The translations under genes and the position numbers were made by a program. Shown here one piece after another: positions 57,918 to 64,000 of a stretch of DNA of 64,000 bases (position 1 is the first letter of the stretch; every line of letters starts with the position of its first letter). The notes under the pieces were generated by a model. That model had not been told where the DNA came from and did no database searches. It saw nothing but the letters and a program-made list of their open reading frames with translations. Source of the stretch: Pantoea sp. Lij88 (GTDB taxonomy: Bacteria; Pseudomonadota; Gammaproteobacteria; Enterobacterales; Enterobacteriaceae); contig NZ_CP118269.1 in assembly GCF_030062155.1 (NCBI RefSeq), forward strand, positions 2,480,001 to 2,544,000. The letters are read 5' to 3'.

Positions 57918-58184
57918 ATGAACAAAGGTCTCTACTATTACGTCACAATGGGTACCGATCTGGACAATTACCATTATCTTCATCGTAAGGGGTGCAAACG
58001 TATGCCTGACAAAGAAGAGGTCATATTCATCGGCACTTTATATAATCTGAGTCAGGCACTCTCTATCGCCAGAATTAACTTTAAGAAAGTGAAGCCCTGC
58101 ATAAAATGTTGTATCCGTTATTCAGCACCCGTGATTCACGACTCCGTTCAACCCGTACTGCACTTCCCGCAAAAGATGATCTGA
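57918..58184 (+). CDS. Small Cys/His protein with Ada-like metal-binding pattern
   Basis: 88 residues, unrecognised. The arrangement HYLHRKGCKRMP (His22, Cys26) ... F-GTLYNLSQALSIARI ... VKPCIKCC (Cys61, Cys64) has the order seen in Ada-type zinc domains (H-x-C, an F-x-x-x-x-A helix, then PCxxC). It could therefore bind zinc. I start at 57918; a longer frame opens at 57840 but lacks a better ribosome binding site. No membrane segment or signal. Alone in an A+T-rich accessory stretch and ended by a strong hairpin. No function is assigned. Confidence 0.65.
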   Translation: MNKGLYYYVTMGTDLDNYHYLHRKGCKRMPDKEEVIFIGTLYNLSQALSIARINFKKVKPCIKCCIRYSAPVIHDSVQPVLHFPQKMI

Positions 58185-58189
58185 CCCTG

Positions 58190-58220
58190 ACTGGCGGGAA
58201 ATGGTTTATTTCCCGCCAGT
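58190..58220. terminator. Strong hairpin after the small Cys/His gene
   Basis: ACTGGCGGGAAAT and ATTTCCCGCCAGT form a perfect 13-bp stem around GGTTT, starting 6 bp past the stop codon. There is no following T-run on either strand, so it may stabilise the mRNA end or need Rho to terminate. Confidence 0.65.
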
Positions 58221-58315
58221 TGCACCGGCCCGCCCTTTCCCTCCCCTGAATTTCGTCTATCCTTCACTGAAATCAAATGAATCTGCAGTTAATGAACCCG
58301 GTAAGGAGAAGATCG

Positions 58316-58717
58316 ATGAGCATGTACAGTACGTTAGAGGAAGCGATTGATGCTGCACGTGAAGAGTACCTCGCTAACAACCCTGAGGTAGATGAAGAAG
58401 AAGCATCGATCAGCCAGTTTGGCCTGCAGAAGTATGTGATGCAGGATGGCGATATCATGTGGCAGGCTGAGTTCATGGCCGATGAAGGTGAAGCTGGCGA
58501 GTGTCTGCCTTTCCGCAGCGGTGAAGCCGCACAGGCCATTTTTGATGCTGACTTCGACGAAGTTGAACTGCGTCAGGAGTGGTTAGCGGAAAATACTCTG
58601 CACGAGTGGGATGACGGCGAATTCCAGCTTGAGCCGCCGCTGGACACCGAAGAGGGTGAAGCCGCAGCGCAAGAGTGGGAAGATGATAACAGCGACTCCG
58701 ATCGCAGTTACTCGTAA
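58316..58717 (+). CDS. msyB: Acidic protein MsyB
   Basis: 133 residues (E. coli 124), extremely acidic. In E. coli, multicopy msyB suppresses secY and secA mutations; its direct role is unknown. TLEEAIDAAREEYLANNPEVD and QYVMQDGDIMW-like KYVMQDGDIMWQAEFMADEGE are conserved. The C-terminus is extended (EWEDDNSDSDRSYS). Start at 58316 with AAGGAG upstream. The 3' end overlaps the convergent yceK stop by 10 bp. Confidence 0.95.
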   Translation: MSMYSTLEEAIDAAREEYLANNPEVDEEEASISQFGLQKYVMQDGDIMWQAEFMADEGEAGECLPFRSGEAAQAIFDADFDEVELRQEWLAENTLHEWDDGEFQLEPPLDTEEGEAAAQEWEDDNSDSDRSYS

Positions 58718-58950
58718 GGACCGTGACTGGCATCCACCGGTAACAACAGGGTGTCAACCACCAGCGACAGCGGCAAATCGAGGATCGTTAAGACCCGCCA
58801 CCCGCTGTCGCGTACATCCCACTGTACGCCCGGATAGTACTGATTACCGTGCCCCTGCCCGGGGATGGTGCGACTGATAATACTGCCGCATCCGCTTAAG
58901 CAGAGCACGGCTACGACGACAACCCCCGCCTTTAAGAACACTTTCACCAC
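58708..58950 (-). CDS. yceK: YceK family lipoprotein
   Basis: 80 residues (E. coli 75). Signal peptide with lipobox LSGC, Cys21 lipidated. The rest, GSIISRTIPGQGHGNQYYPG to PVDASHGPYE, is almost the same as E. coli YceK, a lipoprotein of unknown function (DUF1375). Convergent with msyB. Confidence 0.95.
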   Translation of the reverse strand: MVKVFLKAGVVVVAVLCLSGCGSIISRTIPGQGHGNQYYPGVQWDVRDSGWRVLTILDLPLSLVVDTLLLPVDASHGPYE

Positions 58951-59044
58951 TGATATCCGCCATGAACAGCCGTTGAGATTGTCACGCGCTGCTCGCGGTG
59001 ACTGCCAGCAATTAATTTATCAGCGAATCGCTGTTTTAATCCGA

Positions 59045-59072
59045 TAAAAAAAGCGGCATCGCTGCCGCTTTT
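59045..59072 (-). terminator. Terminator of opgGH
   Basis: AAGCGGCA and TGCCGCTT (59051-59058, 59063-59070) around TCGC; on the minus strand a run of seven T follows. It starts 6 bp after the opgH stop. Confidence 0.92.
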
Positions 59073-59076
59073 CAGA

Positions 59077-61629
59077 TTACGCGTTTTTTGCCAGCGCGTT
59101 AGGGTTGAGGTTGAGTTTCTGATAACTCTCTACCCACTGATGATACTTGTCCGCATTTTCCCACAGTCGGGTATGCACACGGGCCAGCACCACCGGATCG
59201 CTGATCAACTGCAGCCGCTGTTCGCGACCCAGTTTATCCGGCGAATCGCTCAGCGCCTGATCCACACGACGGTCACGGGCATAGTCCAGTAACTGACTCT
59301 GGCGGTGGCGCGATGTTGCCAGTGCGGTTGCCAGTGCGTTAAAGGCAGGATGGAACAGGGCATGCATAAAGCCATTTTCCAGCGCGCGCTCACGGTTCAG
59401 CACCACATAGCGATCGGTATCCACCAGCTCCTGCGGCGGCGAGTACTCTTCCGGGATCAGGAACAGTTTGGCTTTCTTGCTCTTGATACCCAGAGTTGAG
59501 CGGCTCGACATCACCGAAACGAACGGTGACAGGATCAGTGAGAAGACAATCGGAGCCAGCCACCACAGGAAGTTAAGATCCAGCAGTCCCATACCCGTTG
59601 CCCACACCAGACCCAGTGCCATCTGCGAACCGTGACGTTTAAACGCCTCGCCCCACGGAGTGGCATCGTCATCACGCTGCGGTGAGTTCCACACCACTTC
59701 CCAGCCGAGGAAGGCACTGACGACGAACACGGTATGGAACAGCATACGCACCGGTGCCAGCAGCACCGAGAACAGCGTTTCCAGCACCAGTGAAGCCAGC
59801 AGGCGCAGAGGACCACCGTAGGCCTTCGATCCTTTAAACCAGATCAGCACCACACTCAGCATCTTCGGCAGGAACAGCAGCACCATGGTGGTGGAGAACA
59901 GCGCGATCGCCAGCTCCGGACGCCACTGCGGCCAGACCGGGAACAGCTGCCTCGGTTGCAGGAAGTAGGTCGGTTCCATCAGCGTATGTACCACCTGTAA
60001 GGCAGTGGAGAGCGCCAGGAACATAAACCACAGCGGCGCCGACAGGTAGGACATGACACCGGTCAGGAACACCGCACGGTGAACCGGGTGCATCCCTTTA
60101 ACCAGGAACAGGCGGAAGTTCATCAGGTTACCGTGACACCAGCGACGGTCACGCTTCAGCTCATCCAGCAGGTTCGGTGGCAGCTCTTCATAGGAACCCG
60201 GCAGGTCATAGGCAATCCAGACGCCCCAACCAGCACGACGCATCAGCGCAGCTTCTACGAAGTCATGCGACATGATCGAACCGGCAAAGGAGCCCTCGCC
60301 CGGTAACGGAGCCAGTGCACAGTGCTCAATAAAGGGTTTCACGCGGATAATCGCGTTGTGACCCCAGTAGTGAGACTCGCCCAGCTGCCAGAAGTGCAGA
60401 CCGGCCGTGAACAGCGGACCGTAGACGCGGGTCGCAAACTGCTGACAACGCGCATACAGCGTATCCATACCCGATGCTTTCGGCGACGACTGGATGATCC
60501 CGGCATTCGGGTTCGCATCCATCATGCGCACCAGACCGGTCAGACACTCACCGCTCATGACGCTATCGGCGTCCAGCACGACCATGTAGCTGTAGTTGCT
60601 GCCCCAGCGACGGCAGAAGTCATCGATGTTGCCGCTTTTACGCTTCACACGACGACGACGACGGCGATAGAAGATCTTGCCTGCCCCGCCGACATCCCGC
60701 ACCAGTTCCATCCAGGCTTTCTGCTCGGCAATGGCGATATCCGCATCGTAGCTGTCGCTGAGGATGTAAACGTCAAAGTGTTCAGCGTTACCGGTGCGAA
60801 CCACGGATTCCCAGGTCGCTCGTAAACCGGCATAGACACGCTCAACGTCTTCATTACAGATCGGCATAATCAGCGCGGTACGATGTTCCGGATTAAGCGG
60901 CTCATCTCCGACCGTTGAATACGAGATACTGTATTTGTCACGTCCAATCAGCAGCTGCAGGAAGCCCATCAGGGCCGTCCAGAAGCCAGCCGAGACCCAG
61001 CAGAAAAGTATGGCGAACAGGAACAGGATTCCGGTCTGCAACAGATAAGGCAGGATCTGCATCACGGACTGCTGCCAGTTCTGATTGATCATCTCCATCG
61101 GGTCCAGAAGCGTCCAGCCCTGATAAGGCAGAATACTCTTCATGTACCAGGTGGCGACCACGGTCTGGAAAAGGGTCAGGATCAACAGAATGTAGCGGCG
61201 AATGGAACCCACATGACGCCACTTCTCTTCGGCACGCCGCTCTTCCGCGTTGGTATAACGCGGAATCGTTTTGTGTCCGCGCAGTGAGTCCCAGGCGCGG
61301 GCGACCGGGTTGGTACGCCAGGCTTCCGGGAACATCAGTGAGCGTTTGACCTTCGGCATCGCCTTCAGCGTGGTGCGGTCGAGATAATCTTTACCCAACT
61401 GCTGACCGCCAGCCAGCGAATCGGGCCAGGCCATTTCAACCCGCGATGAGACCGATTTTAACGGCGCATCATCGGGACGATCACTGGCTGCGACATCCCT
61501 GCCCAGCGCATCATGGATGAAGTGGAACTCGCCGGCATTCTGCAATGAGACGCTCAGGCGAGCCTTCCCTGCCGCATCCAGCGGCAGAGATTCCACATAA
61601 CGTTGAGGTGTAAAAGTCGATTTATTCAT
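59077..61629 (-). CDS. opgH: Osmoregulated periplasmic glucan glucosyltransferase OpgH
   Basis: 850 residues (E. coli 847). Inner membrane GT2 enzyme making the linear beta-1,2-glucan backbone from UDP-glucose, and in E. coli also a nutrient-dependent inhibitor of FtsZ. Several membrane helices flank the cytoplasmic catalytic domain, with aspartates in [27 protein letters not shown] and the end motif [12 protein letters not shown] (RxxRW). Starts 8 bp inside the end of opgG. Confidence 0.97.
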   Translation of the reverse strand: MNKSTFTPQRYVESLPLDAAGKARLSVSLQNAGEFHFIHDALGRDVAASDRPDDAPLKSVSSRVEMAWPDSLAGGQQLGKDYLDRTTLKAMPKVKRSLMFPEAWRTNPVARAWDSLRGHKTIPRYTNAEERRAEEKWRHVGSIRRYILLILTLFQTVVATWYMKSILPYQGWTLLDPMEMINQNWQQSVMQILPYLLQTGILFLFAILFCWVSAGFWTALMGFLQLLIGRDKYSISYSTVGDEPLNPEHRTALIMPICNEDVERVYAGLRATWESVVRTGNAEHFDVYILSDSYDADIAIAEQKAWMELVRDVGGAGKIFYRRRRRRVKRKSGNIDDFCRRWGSNYSYMVVLDADSVMSGECLTGLVRMMDANPNAGIIQSSPKASGMDTLYARCQQFATRVYGPLFTAGLHFWQLGESHYWGHNAIIRVKPFIEHCALAPLPGEGSFAGSIMSHDFVEAALMRRAGWGVWIAYDLPGSYEELPPNLLDELKRDRRWCHGNLMNFRLFLVKGMHPVHRAVFLTGVMSYLSAPLWFMFLALSTALQVVHTLMEPTYFLQPRQLFPVWPQWRPELAIALFSTTMVLLFLPKMLSVVLIWFKGSKAYGGPLRLLASLVLETLFSVLLAPVRMLFHTVFVVSAFLGWEVVWNSPQRDDDATPWGEAFKRHGSQMALGLVWATGMGLLDLNFLWWLAPIVFSLILSPFVSVMSSRSTLGIKSKKAKLFLIPEEYSPPQELVDTDRYVVLNRERALENGFMHALFHPAFNALATALATSRHRQSQLLDYARDRRVDQALSDSPDKLGREQRLQLISDPVVLARVHTRLWENADKYHQWVESYQKLNLNPNALAKNA

Positions 61630-63187
61630 TGGCAGGTAACTGATAGCTCCAGGTTTCCGTCAATGTCTTGTCGCCGCTAACCAAGGCCGCACGCATTTCG
61701 GTGGACTGCTTGGCATCTTTCACACGCAGACGCAACACCAGACGCCAGCCTTTGGTGACCGGGTTATAACGTACGCTCTGCTCAACCACATCAGCATTTT
61801 TACCGACGCTGACCTGCGGTGCCACCTGACTGTTTTCCGCCATCTTGCTCATGTCTTTACCCACGAAGTCGATGGTGAAAGCCACGGTGCCATCCGGCTG
61901 ACGCACCAGATTAGACTGCTTCACGTCACCCGCTGAACGCAGGGTATTTTTGACCCAGGCGGTATCATCAGAGTGCAGCTGGTTTTCGTCGCGCGAGAAG
62001 TGCAGACGATACTTGAAGTTCATCTCTTTGCCAGGCTCTGGCAGCGTCTCTGGCGTCCAGAACGCAACGATGTTGTCGTTGGTTTCGTCTGCCGTCGGGA
62101 TTTCAACCAGTTCAACCCGGCCTTTACCCCAGTCGCCGATCGGCTCAACCCAGCCGCTTGGACGCAGGTCGTAGCGGTCATCGAGATCCTGATAGTTGTC
62201 AAAGTCACGCCCACGCTGCAGCAGACCAAAACCTTTTGGATTTTCGATCGTGAAGGTGCTCACCGCCAGATGACGCGGGTTATTCAGCGGACGCCAAATC
62301 CACTCCCCGTTGCCATTGTGGATAGAAAGACCATCAGAGTCATGCAGTGCCGGACGGAAGTTGTTTACCGTCGAAGGCTGGTTCTGACCAAACAGGAACA
62401 TACTGGTCAGCGGTGCGATACCCAGTTTGCCGACGTTATCACGCAGGTAAACTTTAGACTGCACATCAACCGTTGACGCTTCACCCGGATGCAGCACAAA
62501 GCGATACGCACCCGCCGCACGAGGCGAATCGAGCAGTGCGTAAATCACCAGCTGTTTGTCCTGTGGTTTAGGACGCTGAATCCAGAACTCTTTGAAACGC
62601 GGGAACTCTTCACCAGACGGCAAGGCCGTATCGATGGCAAGACCACGCGCCGACAGGCCATAAACCTGACCGGCACCGATTACACGGAAATAGCTCGCGC
62701 CCAGGAAGCTGGCGATCTCATCGTTTTTACCCTTGTTGTTGAGTGGGTAAAGCACTTTGAAACCGGCAAATCCGAGGTTTTTCACCGCTTCCGCGTCATG
62801 TTTTACATTACCGAAATTGAAATAATCGGGGTTGTATTTAATCTCGCGCACCGCGCTGCCGGTCACTTCGCTGATCTGCACCGGGGTATCGAAATACATG
62901 CCCTGATGATAGAACTCCAGCTTGAATGGCGTGCGCAGTTTTCCCCAATACGCTTTATCGTGGTTAAACTGGATCTGCTGATAATCAGCAAATTTCATTT
63001 CACGAAATTGAGAGGGTAAATTGCTTTTAGGCGCTTCGAAGCTTTTCCCTGCCAACGCTTTGGCTTGTTTGGCTACATCATCGATGTTAAACGCCCAACT
63101 GTTATTGGCGTACAACGCCAGCAGAACTGCAGTACCAATCCAGCGTACCTTCATCAGTCCGGCTTTATTTTTTTCTTTAGTCAGCAC
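61622..63187 (-). CDS. opgG: Periplasmic glucan biosynthesis protein OpgG
   Basis: 521 residues (E. coli 511). Periplasmic protein needed for glucan branching or release. Signal peptide ending NNSWA near residue 32, then [55 protein letters not shown] and [15 protein letters not shown] are conserved. The frame begins with GTG at 63187, just after a G-run that can act as ribosome binding site; the ATG at 63154 (MKVRWIG) is a possible alternative. First gene of opgGH. Confidence 0.96.
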   Translation of the reverse strand: MLTKEKNKAGLMKVRWIGTAVLLALYANNSWAFNIDDVAKQAKALAGKSFEAPKSNLPSQFREMKFADYQQIQFNHDKAYWGKLRTPFKLEFYHQGMYFDTPVQISEVTGSAVREIKYNPDYFNFGNVKHDAEAVKNLGFAGFKVLYPLNNKGKNDEIASFLGASYFRVIGAGQVYGLSARGLAIDTALPSGEEFPRFKEFWIQRPKPQDKQLVIYALLDSPRAAGAYRFVLHPGEASTVDVQSKVYLRDNVGKLGIAPLTSMFLFGQNQPSTVNNFRPALHDSDGLSIHNGNGEWIWRPLNNPRHLAVSTFTIENPKGFGLLQRGRDFDNYQDLDDRYDLRPSGWVEPIGDWGKGRVELVEIPTADETNDNIVAFWTPETLPEPGKEMNFKYRLHFSRDENQLHSDDTAWVKNTLRSAGDVKQSNLVRQPDGTVAFTIDFVGKDMSKMAENSQVAPQVSVGKNADVVEQSVRYNPVTKGWRLVLRLRVKDAKQSTEMRAALVSGDKTLTETWSYQLPANE

Positions 63188-63425
63188 ATCCCCCCCTTTC
63201 GTGTGCTTAAATCAAACCCGTTTATCTTAAAGGATTATTCGGTTTTCCGACAGCTTATGCGCAACATTGTTCCCGCATTTCGTCTGGCATTACGCTACTT
63301 TTAGGACAATTAGACACTACGGATTCCACTGATAGTATACCTGGTTTATCCCAGGTAGAATTTTCACAGAGCATAATTCGGTTTCAGGGTGAAACCGGCC
63401 AAACGTACTAACGAACTGGAACTTT
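63188..63425. promoter_or_regulatory. Divergent opgG / opgC promoter region
   Basis: 238 bp between opgGH and opgC. In E. coli mdoGH is repressed by high osmolarity from this region. I see A+T-rich stretches but no operator I can name. Confidence 0.5.
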
Positions 63426-64000
63426 ATGAGTACTGTAAAACCTGAACGTGAATACTTCCTCGACTCCATCCGCGCGTATCTGATGTTACTGGGGGTGCCG
63501 TTTCACGTTTCCCTCATCTACTCTACGCAGAAATGGGCAGTAAACAGTCATGAGGCGTCGTTATGGCTGACGCTGCTGAACGATTTTATTCATGCGTTTC
63601 GTATGCAGGTGTTTTTTGTCATCTCGGGCTATTTCTCCTACATGCTGTATCTGCGCTATCAGCCGCGTCGCTTCCTGAAAGTGCGACTGGAGCGTGTGGG
63701 GATCCCGCTCCTTACCGCCGTTCCGCTGCTCACGCTGCCGCAGTTTTTCATGCTGAAAGCGTGGACCGATAAGCTGGCTGACTGGCCCCGCTTCACGCCC
63801 TATCAGAAGTTTAATAACCTGGTGTGGGAGCTGATTTCGCATCTGTGGTTCCTGGTCGTGCTGGTGATGCTGACTACGCTGGGCATGGTGACGTTCCGCT
63901 GGCTGCGCGATCAGCATCGCACCATTGATTACTCCCGGGTTGGCTGGGGCACACTGACCGCTGGCGTGCTGGCGTGGGCTCTGGTGTGGTGTGTCTTCCG
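63426..64000 (+). CDS. opgC: Glucan succinyltransferase OpgC (3' end missing)
   Basis: About 191 N-terminal residues of a protein usually near 385; the window ends inside it. Inner membrane acyltransferase-3 family protein that adds succinyl groups to periplasmic glucans. [20 protein letters not shown] holds the family Arg and His, and [31 protein letters not shown] are typical. Start at the ATG at 63426. Divergent from opgGH. Confidence 0.95.
   Translation, partial: MSTVKPEREYFLDSIRAYLMLLGVPFHVSLIYSTQKWAVNSHEASLWLTLLNDFIHAFRMQVFFVISGYFSYMLYLRYQPRRFLKVRLERVGIPLLTAVPLLTLPQFFMLKAWTDKLADWPRFTPYQKFNNLVWELISHLWFLVVLVMLTTLGMVTFRWLRDQHRTIDYSRVGWGTLTAGVLAWALVWCVF

Noticed and set aside
1..64000. Search for tRNA genes, insertion sequences, prophage genes, toxin-antitoxin pairs or defence systems
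   Set aside because: No tRNA-like cloverleaf, transposase, integrase or known defence gene was noticed, and the gene order is that of the enteric core chromosome.

Overview
The window looks like chromosomal core sequence from an Enterobacterales bacterium. The protein matches, gene lengths and gene order closely follow the Escherichia coli stretch from mfd to opgC, as recalled from knowledge of that genome. The moderately high G+C, the pectin-linked rhiTN-type operon and the missing E. coli loci (comR-bhsA-ldtC, fhuE, mdtH, mdtG) suggest a plant-associated Erwiniaceae member such as Pantoea or Erwinia. The genus is an inference. I see no tRNA, rRNA, insertion sequence, prophage, CRISPR array or replication origin.

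Layout. 1-3034: 3' part of mfd (+), then ycfJ (-), sharing a bidirectional terminator. 3035-6045: accessory, A+T-rich stretch with a zinc-ribbon/DUF2569 membrane protein, an Ail/OmpX-type outer membrane protein and about 1.7 kb without a convincing gene. 6046-11373: ndh, with a perfect FNR site upstream, then the cell-wall recycling and synthesis cluster hinT-ycfL-lpoB-thiK-nagZ-ycfP (-). 11374-14515: a two-gene rhamnogalacturonide uptake and hydrolysis operon (+) with a KdgR-like operator, where E. coli carries fhuE. 14530-16255: ptsG with its conserved CRP, Mlc and probable SgrS control region. 16256-20508: pabC-mltG-tmk-holB-ycfH, tightly overlapped (-). 20600-26738: the fatty acid cluster yceD-rpmF-plsX-fabH-fabD-fabG-acpP-fabF (-). 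26879-32500: maf-2/yceF (+), rluC (-) and rne (+) with its long autoregulatory leader. 32585-44348: the complete flagellar rod/hook cluster flgBCDEFGHIJKL (-) with divergent flgAMN (+), including sigma-28 promoters for flgKL and flgM. 44610-48440: murJ, mviM, yceH, rimJ (-). 48730-56203: grxB, yceB, pyrC, dinI, a small unknown gene, bssS, solA, yceJ, yceI (+) and trhO (-). 56457-58950: lpxL (+), a small Ada-like Cys/His protein (+), msyB (+) and yceK (-). 59077-64000: opgGH (-) and divergent opgC (+, cut by the window end).

Most of the window serves the cell envelope: phospholipid and fatty acid supply (plsX, fab genes), lipid A acylation (lpxL), peptidoglycan (murJ, mltG, lpoB, nagZ), periplasmic glucans (opgGHC) and the flagellum. 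Housekeeping functions are DNA repair (mfd, dinI), replication (holB, tmk), RNA turnover (rne), translation (rpmF, rluC, rimJ, trhO) and respiration (ndh).

I found no strong evidence for a wholly new multi-gene system. The least explained items are the 3.0-6.0 kb accessory stretch, the small genes at 51686-51958 and 57918-58184, the palindrome cluster downstream of murJ, and the KdgR-like site in front of the rhiTN-type operon.
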